Positions 26,220 through 36,496 of a DNA stretch of 64,000 nucleotides are shown in pieces; within the stretch, counting starts at the first letter, position 1; each line of letters opens with the position of its first letter. Location of the stretch: assembly GCA_963814805.1 (NCBI GenBank), contig CAWFER010000006.1:248001-312000 (forward strand). Direction: 5' to 3'. The position numbers were made by a program, and so were the translations under genes. The DNA comes from AP-15 sp963814805. Lineage in GTDB: Bacteria > Pseudomonadota > Alphaproteobacteria > ATCC43930 > CGMCC-115725. The notes below the pieces were generated by a model that saw nothing but the letters and a program-made list of their open reading frames with translations, did not search any database and was not told where the DNA came from.

Positions 26220-27474
26220 ATGAATGCCACGGCGACCGAGACGGTTGCGCAGCAGCAGCGCGGCTCGCCTTTCGAGGTGCTGCGCATCTTCTTCCGCCTC
26301 GGGCTGACCTCGTTCGGCGGGCCGGTGGCGCATCTGGGCTATTACCGCGCCGAGTTGGTCGAGCGCCGGCGCTGGCTCGACGAAAGCCATTTTCGCCGAC
26401 ATCGTGGCGCTGTGCCAGTTCCTGCCCGGCCCGGCGAGCAGCCAGACCGCGATCACGATCGGCATTTTGCGCGCCGGCCTGCCGGGAGCGTTCGCCGCCT
26501 GGCTCGGCTTCACCGCACCCTCGGCTGTGGCGATGATCCTCTTCGGCTATGGCGTGGCCGCGTTCGGCAATCTCGCGCATGCCGCCTTGGCTGCACGGGC
26601 TCAAGATCGTCGCGGTCGCGGTCGTCGCCAACGCGGTGTGGGGGATGGCGCGCAATCTGTGCCCCGACCGCCCGCGCGCCACGATCGCGGTCGGCGCCGC
26701 GATCCTGGCATTGGCGGCGCCGTCCTCGGCCGGGCAGATCGGCGCCATCGCCGCCGGCGGGCTGATCGGCTGGGCGTTATTGCGCAACGATCGGGCGCTT
26801 GGGGGCCCGGCGCCGGGGACTCGCCGCCGCTGGCGATTCGCCTGCCGCGGGCGTTGTCGGTCGCCGCCGGGGTCGCTTTCGTCGCGCTGCTGATCGGCTT
26901 GCCGGTGCTCGCCGCCGCGGCGCATTCGCATGCGCTGGCGTTGTTTGCCGCGTTCTACCGCTCGGGCGCGCTGGTGTTCGGCGGCGGCCATGTCGTGCTG
27001 CCGCTTGCTGCAAGCCGCGGTGGTGCCGCCCGGATGGGTCGGCAATAACGCTGTTTCTCGCCGGCTACGGTGCGGCGCAGGCGGTGCCGGGGCCGCTCTT
27101 CACCTTCGCCGCCTATCTCGGCACGGTGATGGGGCAGGCGCCCAATGGCTGGCTCGGCGGGCTGCTCTGTCTCGTCGCCATCTTCCTGCCGTCTTTTCTG
27201 CTGCTGATTGCGGCGTTGCCGTTCTGGGACGGGTTGCGGCGATCGCCAGGCGGTGCGCTCGGCATTGCGCGGGGTCAATGCCGCGGTCGTCGGCGTATTG
27301 CTGGCGGCGCTCTACCACCCGGTCTGGACCAGCGCCATCCTGGCGCCGGCGGATTTCGCGATCGCGATCGCGGGGTTTCTGCTGCTGGCGCTATGGGCGG
27401 CGCCGCCTTGGCTGGTGGTGATGCTGGGCGCGCTGGCGGCGACGATGGTTGCCTGGCTTCCCGGATCGGGGTAA
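26220..27474 (+). CDS. chrA: ChrA-type chromate transporter (six frameshifts)
   Basis: Inner-membrane protein of the CHR family, two homologous halves. The N-terminal half opens FEVLRIFFRLGLTSFGGPVAHLGYY and continues DIVALCQFLPGPASSQTAI; the second half repeats the pattern (FYRSGALVFGGGHVVLPLL, GYGAAQAVPGPLFTFAAYLG). The stitched gene encodes about 417 residues, standard for the long type. Breaks lie near 26393, 26590, 26812, 27005 (CTTG), 27045 and 27238. It follows oxc by 28 bases. CHR proteins export chromate, but many members in oligotrophs have no proven substrate. Confidence 0.9.
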
Positions 27475-27517
27475 GCGACGGGGGCGCAATTTTGCCGGCA
27501 CCGGGGGGTAGCGGCTG

Positions 27518-28325
27518 ATGGCGAGGGGATTTCTGTTTCTTCTGCTGGGGTTCTGCTGGCCGGCAGCGCCGTCGCGCGCGCACGCCGCGCCATCGTCGTC
27601 GAGCGTCTATCTCGAAGACCTGACCTGGCCCGAATTGCGCGCCGATATCGAGGCGGGAAAGACCACGATCCTGGTGCCGATCGGCGGCACCGAGCAGAAC
27701 GGCCCGCAGATGGCGCTGGGCAAGCACAATGTGCGGGTGCATGTGCTGGCGGCGAAGATCGCCCACGCGCTCGGCAATGCGCTGGTGGCGCCGGTCATCG
27801 CCTATGTGCCCGAGGGCGACATCGACCATCCGTCAGGGCATCTGAAATTTCCCGGCACGATCACGATCCCGGTCGGCGCGTTCGAGCAGACCCTCGAATA
27901 CGCGGCCAAGAGCTTCAAGCTCGCCGGCTTCCGCAACATCGTCTTTCTCGGCGACCATGGCGGCTATCAGCGGGCCGAGAAGGCGGTGGCGCAGCGTCTC
28001 GACCGGGAATGGGCGGCGACCCCGGTCCGCGCCTGGGCGATGCGGCGAATATTATCGCGCCGGCGAGATCGAGTTCGGCCAGTTGCTGAAGGCCAAAGGC
28101 TACAGCGAGGCCGAGATCGGGACCCATGCCGGGCTGCTCGACACCTCGCTGATGATGGCGACCGACCCCAGCCTGGTGCGCGCCGATCTGTTGGGCGCGA
28201 CCAAGCCCGGCGACGGCGTCAACGGCGACCCGCGCCGTTCGAGCGCGGCGCTCGGCCAATTGGGCGTCGACCTGACCGTGACGCGGACCGTCGCCGCCAT
28301 CCGCAACGATCTCGCCCACCGGTGA
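27518..28325 (+). CDS. Secreted creatininase-family amidohydrolase (one frameshift)
   Basis: Creatininase/creatinine amidohydrolase-fold protein with an N-terminal signal peptide (FLFLLLGFCWPAAPSRAHA). Family motifs: VPIGGTEQNGPQMALGKHN (metal ligands Glu and His), EGDIDHPSGHLKFPGTI and LGDHGGYQRAEK. A C inserted near 28043 shifts the frame; removing it gives WAMGEYYRAGEIEFGQLLK and the second half with GTHAGLLDTSLMMA. Family members open cyclic amides or deformylate metabolites; being exported is less usual. Corrected length is about 269 residues. Confidence 0.86.
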
Positions 28326-28383
28326 AGCAGCGCCGGTGCGGCGCCGGCGGCGGCGGTTTCATCACTTGAGTTCGGAGGTCTCC

Positions 28384-29712
28384 TTGCCCCAGCAGGTCCG
28401 TCGCTGGTTGCGCATCGCGCTGTGGACAGTTCCATTGCTCGGCCTCGGCGCCGGGCTCTGCTGGCTGCCGATATGGCCGGCGAGCGGCCCGCAAAGCGGC
28501 TTTGAGGCGTTGTGCTCGGCCGCGGCGGCGCTGGTCCGGGTGGCGCAGTCGGCGGTGGCGGCGCCGGCCGCGCCGGTCCCGGCCGCGGCCCCGGCGGCGC
28601 CCAAGCCGGCCGCGCCGCCGCCGGTGGCGGCGATCCAGACCGTGCCGGGGATGCCGCCGGTCCTCGACCCGGCCAATCTCTACAGCGCCGCCGGGGCCAA
28701 CATGCTCAGCCCGGCGGTCGCCGGGGATTTGTCGCGGGTCTACGTGCCGAATTTGCGCTCAGACGACGTCTATGTGATCGACCCGGCGACCCGCAAGGTG
28801 GTCGACCGGTTTCCGGTCGGCGTCATTCCGCAGCACGTGGTCCCGTCCTGGGACCTGCAGACCCTGTGGGTGGCCAACAACGGCCGCCGCCGCTCTCGAC
28901 GGCAGCGTCACCCCGATCGACCCGAGGACCGGCAAGCCCGGCCGCAGCATTCCGGTGGCCGATCCCTACAACATGTATTTCACCCCGGACGGAAGTGCGG
29001 CGATCGTCGTCGCCGAGCGGCTGAAGCGGCTCGATTTCCGCGATCCGCATACGATGAAGCTCGAGCAGTCCCTGCCGACGCCGGGCTGCTCCGGGATCAA
29101 CCACGCCGATTTCTCGATCGACGGGCGCTATGCGATCTTCACCTGCGAGTTCCGCGGCGGCGGCCTGGTCAAGATCGACATGGTCAACCGCAAGGTGCTC
29201 GGGCTATCTGAAGCTCGACGCCCGCGGCATGCCGCAGGACATCCGCATCTCGCCCGACGGCAAGCTGTTCTACGTCGCCGACATGCTGGCCGACGGGGTC
29301 TTTCTGGTCGACGGCGACAGCTTTACGAAGGTCGGGTTCATCCACACCGGGATCGGCACGCACGGCCTCTATCCGAGCCGCGACGGCACCAAGCTCTACG
29401 TCTCCAACCGCGGCTCGAACAAGATCCACGGGCCGCCGGCACGGCCCGGGCAGATCAGCGTGATCGATTTCGCCACCCGCAGCGGTGGTCAAGACCTGGC
29501 CGATCCCCGGCGGCGGCAGCCCCGACATGGGCAACGTCAGCGCCGACGGCAAACAGCTATGGCTGTCCGGGCGCTTCGACAACGTCGTCTACGACATCGA
29601 CACGACGACCGGCGCCGTCAATGAGATCCCGGTCGGCAAGGAGCCGCACGGCCTGACCGTGTGGCCCCAACCCGGCCGCTACTCCTTCGGCCACACCGGG
29701 AATATGCGCTAG
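28384..29712 (+). CDS. YVTN-type beta-propeller protein (three frameshifts)
   Basis: Probable periplasmic or membrane-anchored seven-bladed propeller. A TTG start at 28384 is supported by GGAGGT at 28374. An N-terminal hydrophobic segment (ALWTVPLLGLGAGLCWLPIW) is followed by an Ala/Pro-rich linker and repeats of the YVTN kind: RVYVPNLRSDDVYVIDPATRKV, LQTLWVANNG, KLFYVADMLADGVFLVDGD, KLYVSNRGSNKI and KQLWLSGRFDNVVYDIDTTTG. Frame breaks near 28890, 29211 (GGG for GG) and 29487. Corrected length is about 442 residues. Such proteins often sit beside quinoprotein or surface systems; none is adjacent here. Confidence 0.82.
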
Positions 29713-29795
29713 CGGACCGACACAATCTCCGCTCTCGACCCATTGCCGACCATCGTTTCTCTTAACGGCGACGACGGCCCATGGGCCGCATTCGG

Positions 29796-30191
29796 TTATC
29801 GGGCTGAAGATCTGTTCAAAGCCGCAGCGGCGCATATGAGCGTTTTGAAGGCATCCCCATCTACTTCATCGCCCTCATGGAGATCTATAGCGCGCCTGGT
29901 GTTGCCTTCAAGGCTAGAGTTGAACAGACCTGAAGGGTCCTTCAGCGAGGCGCCCTTGGCGAAAGTCAGCTTCACGACGCTCTTGTACGTCTCGCCGGTG
30001 CAGATCAGTCCATCGTGAGACCACACCGGAACGCCCCTCCACTTCCACTCCTCGACCACTTCGGGATCCGCCTGCTTGATGAGAGCGCGGATATGGGAGA
30101 GCGTCTTGCCCCTCCAGTCGTCCAGTTCCTTGATCCTCGCGTCGATCAGCCGAGAAGGCAATTCGCCACTGGTCGTTGCGCACTTTTTCAT
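29796..30191 (-). CDS. DUF1801-domain protein
   Basis: A 131-residue soluble protein of the DUF1801/YdhG-like family. The conserved parts are WRGKTLSHIRALIKQADPEV, EEWKWRGVPVWSHDGLICTG and KLTFAKGASLKDPSGLFN. Function unknown; the fold resembles iron-chaperone (frataxin-like) proteins. Base composition is lower in GC than flanking genes. It is convergent with the propeller gene. Confidence 0.88.
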   Translation of the reverse strand: MKKCATTSGELPSRLIDARIKELDDWRGKTLSHIRALIKQADPEVVEEWKWRGVPVWSHDGLICTGETYKSVVKLTFAKGASLKDPSGLFNSSLEGNTRRAIDLHEGDEVDGDAFKTLICAAAALNRSSAR

Positions 30192-30425
30192 ATTGTTTGC
30201 AGCCCCTTCGGATGTTTTTCTATCTTGTGCCGGGTAAGTCTCATAAGACGCTCACCATGCTAATTCGACCGCGAGAGCGGTTGCTTGGGGGGCTGCAATG
30301 GGTCGACCTCGGCGGTTCCACGAACGGCCGGAAGCGGCGCGACCTCGCCGTCGGCGGCGGGTGCGGCGCCCCACCCTGAGCGGATTTGCGGCGTTGGTTT
30401 ATCAGATCTGGCCACCAGACGCTGG

Positions 30426-32723
30426 TCATAGCCGCACCTGGCGCAACCTGAGCGCGTTGCTGATGACCAGCACCGAGCTGGCGCTCATCGCGGCGCTGGC
30501 GATCATCGGGTTGAGCAGGAGGCCGAAGGCCGGGTAGAGCGCGCCGGCCGCGATCGGGATCGCCAGCCCGTTGAAGACGAAGGCGAAGAACAAATTCTGC
30601 CGGATGTTGCGCATGATCGCGCGCGACAGCCGGCGGGCGCGCACGATGCCGTCGCAGATCGCCCTTGACCAGGGTCAGCGCGGCGCTCTCCATCGCGATG
30701 TCGGCGCCGGTGCCCATGGCGATGCCGATATCGGCCTGGGCCAGGGCCGGCGCGTCGTTGACGCCGTCGCCGGCCATCGCCACGACATGGCGCTGCTGCT
30801 GCAGGTCGCGCACCACCCGGGCCTTCTCGTCGGGCAGCACCTCGGCGACGACCTCGTCGATGCCGAGCCGGCGCCCGACCGCCTCCGCCGTGGTGCGGCT
30901 GTCGCCGGTCAGCATGACCAGCCGCAGCCCCTCGGCGCGCAACGCGGCGAGCGCCGCCGCGGCATTGTCCTTGACCGGGTCGGCGACCGCGACGAGCCCG
31001 GCCGCAGCGCCGTCGACCGCGACCAGCATGACGGTCTGGCCCTCGCGGCGCAGCTGCATCGGCGCGCGTCGCCAGATCGCCCGGATCGATGCCGAGCGCG
31101 GCGAACAGCGCCGAGGTTGCCGATCGCGACCTGCCGGCCGTCGACCCTGCCGGTGACGCCCTTGCCGGTCTGCGAGGCGAAATCGGCCGCGGCGCCCGAG
31201 CGTCAAGCCGCGCTCTTCGGCGCCGTTGGACGATGGCCGCGGCCAGCGGGTGCTCGCTGCCGCGCTCGAGGCTGGCGGCGAGGCGCAGCAGTTCGTTCTC
31301 GTCGACGCCGCCGGCGGCGACGATGCCGGCCAGGCGCGGCTTGCCCTCGGTCAGGGTTCCGGTCTTGTCGACGACGAGGGTGTCGGCCTTTTCCATCAAT
31401 TCGAGCGCTTCGGCGTTGCGGGCGAGGACGCCGGCGCGGGCGCCGCGCCCGGTGCCGACCATGATCGACATCGGCGTCGCCAGGCCGAGCGCGCACGGGC
31501 AGGCGATGATCAGCACCGCGACCGCGTTGACCAGCGCAAAGCCCGATCGCCGGCGCCGGGCCGAAGATCGACCAGACGACGAAGGTGACCGCCGCGGCGA
31601 GCGATCACGCCCGGCACGAACCAGCCGGAGACGGTGTCGGCCAGCGCCTGGATCGGGGCGCGCGAGCGCTGCGCCTCGGCGACCATCTGGACGATCCGGG
31701 CGAGCAGCGTCTCGCTGCCGACCCGCTCGGCGCGCATGACAAAGCTGCCGGTGCTGTTGACGGTGGCGCCGGTGACGCTGGTCGCCCGCCGCCTTTTCGG
31801 CCGGCATCGGCTCGCCGGTGATCATCAATTCATCGACCGCGCTCGCGCCTGTCGAGCACGACGCCGTCGACCGGGACCTTCTCGCCGGGGCGCACCCGCA
31901 GCCGGTCGCCCGGAACCACCTCGTCGAGCGCGATGTCGGCCTCGCTGCCGTCGTCGCGCACCAGCTGGGCGGTTTTGGGCGCCAGATCGAGCAGCGCGCG
32001 GATCGCGCCGCCGGTCTGGGCGCGGGCGCGCAGTTCGAGCACCTGGCCGAGCAGCACCAGGGTGACGATGACCGCCGCCGGCTCGAAATAGACCGGCACG
32101 GTGCCGTCCGGCCATGCGGAACGAGGCCGGGAATATCCCGGGCAGCAGCGCCGCGACCAGGCTGTAGCCATAGGCGACGCCGGTGCCGAGCGCGATCAGG
32201 GTGAACATGTTGAGCCGGCGGTTGACCAGCGAGGCCCAGCCGCGCCGGAAAAACGGCGCGCCGCACCACAGCACCACCGGCGTCGCGAGGACGAGCTGGA
32301 GCCACACCGCCGCGTGGCGAAATCAGCGCAGCGAACGCCGCCGGCGCGAAATCCGCGCCCATCGCCAACGCGAGCAGCGGCACCGACAGCGCCACCCCGA
32401 CCCAGAACCGGCGCGTCATGTCGCGCAATTCGGGATTGGCCGCGTCCCCGGCCAGACGGCGTCATCGGCTCCAGCGCCATGCCGCAGATCGGGCAGCTGC
32501 CGGGTCCGTCGCGCACGATTTGCGGGTGCATCGGGCAGGTCCACTGCGACCGCCTCGGCCGCCGGCGGCGTGTGGCGGCGGGGACGGCGTCAGATAACGC
32601 GCCGGGTCGGCCTCGAACCGCTCGCGGCATCCGCGCTGCAGAAATGATAGGTGTGGCCCGGCATGCTCGGCGCGGTGCTGGCGTGGCCGGATCCACCGTC
32701 ATGCCGCATACCGGATCGCGCAT
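30426..32723 (-). CDS. copA: Copper-type P1B ATPase with N-terminal YHS domain (many frameshifts)
   Basis: Cation-exporting P-type ATPase. From the N-terminus: YHS metal-binding motif DPVCGMTVDP, a pair of cysteine motifs CPMHPQIVRDGPGSCPICGM, several membrane helices, the CPC ion site in ACPCALGLATPMSIM, the phosphorylation site DKTGTLTEGKP, the SEHPLAAAI motif, and GDGVNDAPALAQADIG. The end reads SNALRLRQVRL. The frame changes at least eight times, so no single reading exceeds part of it; stitched length is about 765 residues. The start is uncertain: 32723 gives MRDPVCGM, but an ATG at 32790 has a better Shine-Dalgarno (AAGGA). Probably exports Cu(I) or Ag(I). Confidence 0.88.
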
Positions 32724-32849
32724 GCCAGCAACGGTCCGCCTCGGCCCGATATTGGCTCTCTCGGTGAGCGAAGCGCTCGGCCGCGGTCATGGCGTGCCTG
32801 TCCTTTTGCAATCGCTGCTGGCTTGGATCATAGGCGAACTGGAGCCGGG

Positions 32850-32863
32850 TTGATCCAGGTCAA
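32850..32863. promoter_or_regulatory. FNR/FixK-like box between copA and the Spy-like gene
   Basis: TTGATCCAGGTCAA matches the FNR/FixK consensus with one mismatch in the right half (GTCAA). Its centre is about 64 bases before the Spy-like ATG and about 134 bases before the copA ATG at 32723 (67 before the alternative start at 32790), so it could serve both divergent genes. No CueR-type dyad was noticed. Confidence 0.6.
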
Positions 32864-32920
32864 GGAATGGCTTTGCCCAGCGGGATAATCCATCGCCGCC
32901 ATCGCTGATGGAGAACTGCG

Positions 32921-33474
32921 ATGTTCAAAAGCAAGGCCTTCGCCGCGCTGCCCCTCGTCCTGGCGCTGCTCGCAACCCCCGCCATCGCGCAGCCGACGAC
33001 GCAGGCGGACCACCAATCCGGCGACGCGATGATGGGCGCCGGCGGCATGCCGGGGGGCATGATGCGCATGATCCGGGGCGTGGAGGGCATGGGCGAGACG
33101 GGCGGCATGGGGATGGGCATGGGCGGATGCGGATGATGGCGGCCATGGCCGGCCATGTGGAAGGCCGTCTCGCCTTCATCAAGACCGAGCTCAAGATCAC
33201 CGACGCGCAACTTGCGGTGTGGAACAAATTCGCTGACGCCGTTCGCGACAACGCCAAGACAATGGGGCAGGCGATGCAGACCGGCATGACCGGGGCGAGC
33301 CAATCGGGGACGCTGCCGGACAAGCTGGCGCTGCGGGAAAAAATCATGGCGGCTCATCTCGAGGCGCTCCGCAACTTGACTGTGGCAGTCAACCCGCTCT
33401 ACGCCGCGCTCAGCCCCGAGCAAAAGAAGACCGCCGACGAGCTGATGCCGGGCCCGATGGGCATGATGATGTAA
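32921..33474 (+). CDS. Periplasmic Spy/CpxP-like Met-rich protein (one frameshift)
   Basis: Small exported protein: signal peptide ALPLVLALLATPAIAQ, then a Met/Gly-rich stretch (MMGAGGMPGGMMRMIRG, GGMGMGMGG) suited to soft-metal binding, then a helical domain with FIKTELKITDAQLAVWNKF and the LTxxQ-like LSPEQKKTADEL typical of Spy/CpxP proteins, ending in MGMMM. The two parts are joined by a one-base deletion near 33127. Corrected length is about 184 residues. Divergent from copA, so a role in periplasmic copper handling is likely but inferred. Confidence 0.82.
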
Positions 33475-33668
33475 GGGCGCAACCCCGCCCGCTCGGGACA
33501 TCTCTGAGCAAGCCCGGATTGCGCGCCCGCCACAACCGTTGCCATGATCGCGTCTTCCCGGCATGGCGCTTCCCGTCCAGAGCGCGTAAGCTCGTGCGCC
33601 GGCCTCGGGTGTTCGGGAACGATCGCCGATGCGCCGCAACAGCATGCAGACTCCGGGAGGGAGTGACG

Positions 33669-34522
33669 ATGCCAACTCATGAAATCACCACCGAAGATGT
33701 CGAGTATCTGCGCCACGGCGACAAGAGGCTGATCGCGCGGCTCTACAAGCCCAAGGGCGAGGGGCCGTTCCCGGCGGTGGTCGACCTCCACGGCGGCGCC
33801 TGGACCAGCGGCGATCTGAGCGGGACCCAGGGGCTCGACGAAGCCCTGGCGAAGGCCGGGTTTGTCGTCGCCTCGCTCGAATTCCGCCACAACGCCGACG
33901 GCTATCCGACCTCGCTCGTCGACATCAATTATGCGATCCGCTGGGTCAAGGCGCATGCCCGCGAGCTCAAGGTCGATCCGAACCGGGTCGGCAGCGCCGG
34001 CACAATCGAGCGGCGGCCATCTGGCGATGCTGGCGGCGATGCGCCCCGATGACCAGCGCTACGCCGCGGCGCCGTTGCCGGCCGGATCGCCCAAGGTCGA
34101 CGCCACGGTGCGCGCGGTCGCGATGTCATGGCCGGTGATCAACCCGCTGTCGCGCTATCGCAATGCGCAAAAGGCGGCCAAGACCCCGAACCCGCCGGCC
34201 TATTCGATCGGGATGAAGGAAAAGCACGACCGCTATTGGAAGACCGAGGCGGCGATGGCCGAGGGCAACCCGATGCTGATCCTCGAACGCGGCGAAAAAG
34301 TGCAGATGCCGCCGGCGCTGTGGGTCCAGGGCCGGCCCGACATGGTTCACGACTATCACGACGACGAATTCGAGTTTCCCCGGCAACGAGCCCGAGCGGT
34401 TCATCTCCAACTATCGCAATGCCGGCGGCGATATCGAGATCGTCTATATCGACAACGAAAAGCGCTCGACCAGCGTCTCGTTCGACCCGATCGCCGCATT
34501 CTTCAAAAAGCACCTCGGGTAA
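33669..34522 (+). CDS. Alpha/beta hydrolase (two frameshifts)
   Basis: Alpha/beta hydrolase related to carboxylesterases and acetyl esterases. The oxyanion loop is VVDLHGGAWTSGDLSG; the nucleophile elbow is recovered as GSAGTSSGGHLAML once an extra A near 34003 is removed (observed ACAATCG for ACATCG). A second slip in CCCC 34378-34381 hides the tail GNEPERFISNYRNAGGDIEI. The start at 33669 has GGGAGGGAG upstream. Corrected length is about 284 residues, no signal peptide. Substrate unknown. Confidence 0.85.
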
Positions 34523-34540
34523 GAGGCGCGCCGCCGCTCG

Positions 34541-35059
34541 CTACTCCCTCTCCTCGCCCGCGGGGAGAGGGGCCGGGTGCGGAACGTCGCCCGGAAACCA
34601 GTCGCCCAGCACCTGCTCCTCGGTATAGCTCGCCCGTTCGACCCTGGCGATCGTCTCCGGGTTGGTCTCGCCGTGATTGCGCAGGCTGCGGGACACAAGC
34701 CGAACGGTCCGGGGCGTTTGACGCGCGATCATGCTGGCCACTCCGGCCCTGGGGCTTGGACTGTCATTCAGCAAGTCCTCGATATCGCGTCGCTCGCGCC
34801 CGATCGTGTCGATCCAACCGGGCCGCGGATCGGCCGCCGGCGAGGTTTCGAGCTTGATCAGGCGCTCGATGACCACGGCGATGCGGCTGCCCAGTTCGCG
34901 GCTTCGCGATCGGCCCAAGCTGTCGATCTCCTCGGCAAGGTTCTCCCAATCCAACGGCAGGTTCGTGCCGAGCGCGCCGGCGTCGCGCAATGCCGCCGCC
35001 TGCGCTTCGGTCCAGCGGACGAAATCCTTGTCGTAAAGCCGTGCCGCATGGCCGGACAT
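34541..35059 (-). CDS. DUF29-family protein with repeat-derived tail
   Basis: A 172-residue DUF29 protein: LYDKDFVRWTEAQAAALRD, the diagnostic DWENLAEEIDSLGRS and VVIERLIKLETSPAADPRPGW. DUF29 genes are abundant in cyanobacteria and alphaproteobacteria; function unknown. The last residues (PHPAPLPAGEERE) are not family sequence. They are encoded by a dispersed CCCTCTCC/GGAGAGGG hairpin at 34546-34571, which has replaced or extended the original C-terminus. Confidence 0.87.
   Translation of the reverse strand: MSGHAARLYDKDFVRWTEAQAAALRDAGALGTNLPLDWENLAEEIDSLGRSRSRELGSRIAVVIERLIKLETSPAADPRPGWIDTIGRERRDIEDLLNDSPSPRAGVASMIARQTPRTVRLVSRSLRNHGETNPETIARVERASYTEEQVLGDWFPGDVPHPAPLPAGEERE
34546..34571. 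repeat. Inverted repeat between convergent genes
   Basis: CCCTCTCC (34546-34553) pairs with GGAGAGGG (34564-34571) around a 10-base loop. It lies between convergent hydrolase and DUF29 genes and overlaps the DUF29 3' end. It may act as a bidirectional terminator, though no T-tract follows. Confidence 0.6.
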
Positions 35060-35102
35060 AGGCTGTTCCTCTCCTTGACGACGAGCGCTACGGCGGACCG
35101 GA

Positions 35103-36124
35103 TCAATTCCCGGTGGTCAGCACGACGCGAAACCGGGCGCCGCCACTGATCATCCGCTCGTAGGCTTCGGCGGCGCGCTCCAGCGGAAAGACCTCGTTCA
35201 TCGAACGCACCCCGGTGAGCGCGCTGAACGCCAAGGTGTCCTGCGAGTCGATCGAAGTGCCCGAGTACCAGCCCCTGATCGACCGGCTGCCGAAGATCAG
35301 GTTCAGCGCGTCGACCGCGAGCTTGTCGACGGCGCCGATCACCATCAGCGCGCCGGTGGCCGCGAGGCCGGCCTGGACCGAATTCATCGCCTCGGCGCTA
35401 GTCGCGGTCGCCAGGATGGCCTTGGCGCCGCCGAGCCTCTGCAACGCCGCCGCCGGATCCTCGGCCGCATTGTCGATATAGTGGTGGGCGCCGAGCTGCC
35501 GGGCGAGCGGCGCCTTGTCCGCCCCGCGCGCGATCGCGACGGTTTTGAAACCGAGCCTTCGCCGCGAACTGGACGCCGAGATGCCCGAGCCCACCGAGAC
35601 CCAGCACCGCCACGGTTTCGCCCGGCCGCGCGCCGCTGTTGCGCAGCGCATTGAAGGTCGTGACGCCGGCGCACATCAACGGCGCCGCTTCGACCGCCGA
35701 CAATTCGTCGGGCACCCGCGCCAAGCGCCGAGGCCGGCGCGATCATGTAATCGGCATAGCCGCCATCGGAGGTGACCCCGGTCACCAGGGTCTCGGTCTC
35801 GCAGGCGAACGCATTGCCGCGGCGGCAGGCGTCGCAATAGCCGCAATTGCCGCCATGCCAGCCGACGCCGACGCGCTGCCCGACCTTCCAGCCTAGAACG
35901 TTGGCGCCGATCGCATCGATGCGGCCGATGACCTCGTGGCCGGGCACCCGTGGATACTGAATGCCGGGAAACAGCCCCTCCTTGGTGACAGTGTCGCTAT
36001 GGCAGACGCCGCAGGCCTCGACTTTGATCCGGACCATGCCGGCGCCGGCTTCCGGGATCTCCCGTTCCACCAGTTCCAGCTTCCCCTTCGGCTGCGATAC
36101 TTGGACGGCGCGCATTGTCGCCAT
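35103..36124 (-). CDS. Zinc-dependent alcohol dehydrogenase, AdhP-like (two frameshifts)
   Basis: Medium-chain dehydrogenase. The catalytic-zinc segment ACGVCHSDTVTKEGLFP, GHEVIGRIDAIG, the structural zinc cysteines of CGYCDACRRGNAFAC and the Rossmann motif LGLGGLGHLGVQFAAK are present. The start at 36124 has a perfect AGGAGG. Frame slips near 35730 and 35560 break the reading; the stitched protein has about 340 residues, ending ISGGARFRVVLTTGN. Likely NAD-dependent with short primary alcohols or aldehydes; substrate is inferred from family only. Confidence 0.9.
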
Positions 36125-36188
36125 TTTCCACCTCCTGCACTTGATCCGCGCCGGCGCCGAGCCTCGGGCCGGGCAGCGGCCGTGGGGG

Positions 36189-36372
36189 TCAGCGCTTGAA
36201 CAATGCCTCGGCGCCCTGGCGCTGCCCGAGCTTCGCCCTGACCTCGAGCCGCACGCGGGTGATTTCGGCCTCGAGCTCGGCAATATAGGCTTCGAGCTCG
36301 GCGATCCCCAACAGGCTCAGATCCCTCGGCGCCGCCGGCTTGCGGCTGCGGCTCGATCTCTGCTTCGTCCAT
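36189..36372 (-). CDS. DUF1192 small protein (one frameshift)
   Basis: A gene of about 61 codons hidden by a frame slip. It begins MDEAEIEPQPQ, slips within the next few codons, and continues KPAAPRDLSLLGIAELEAYI then AELEAEITRVRLEVRAKLGQ and ends GAEALFKR. The motif LSxxGIxELExYIAxLExEIxR is characteristic of DUF1192, an alphaproteobacterial family. It is divergent from trcR across about 125 bases, a neighbourhood I associate with alphaproteobacteria. Function unknown; the single helix suggests a protein-interaction role. Confidence 0.82.
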
Positions 36373-36496
36373 CGATCTTCAACTTCCCGGCTGTCTTTCC
36401 TCGGTCGGCGGCGAGACTATATAGTGATTGACAATTTCGCGCTCGCCTGCCCGCTGTTTGCGCGGCGGCGGCGCATTGCCGAAACCGGGATTCATC

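Noticed and set aside
30426..32723. copA as a decayed pseudogene
   Set aside because: All catalytic motifs are intact and only frame slips separate them, the same error pattern as in normally essential genes. I kept it as a gene.
32921..33136. Separate 71-residue Met-rich copper peptide
   Set aside because: One missing base joins it to the downstream Spy-like domain, giving a normal family protein; the short version is probably an artefact.
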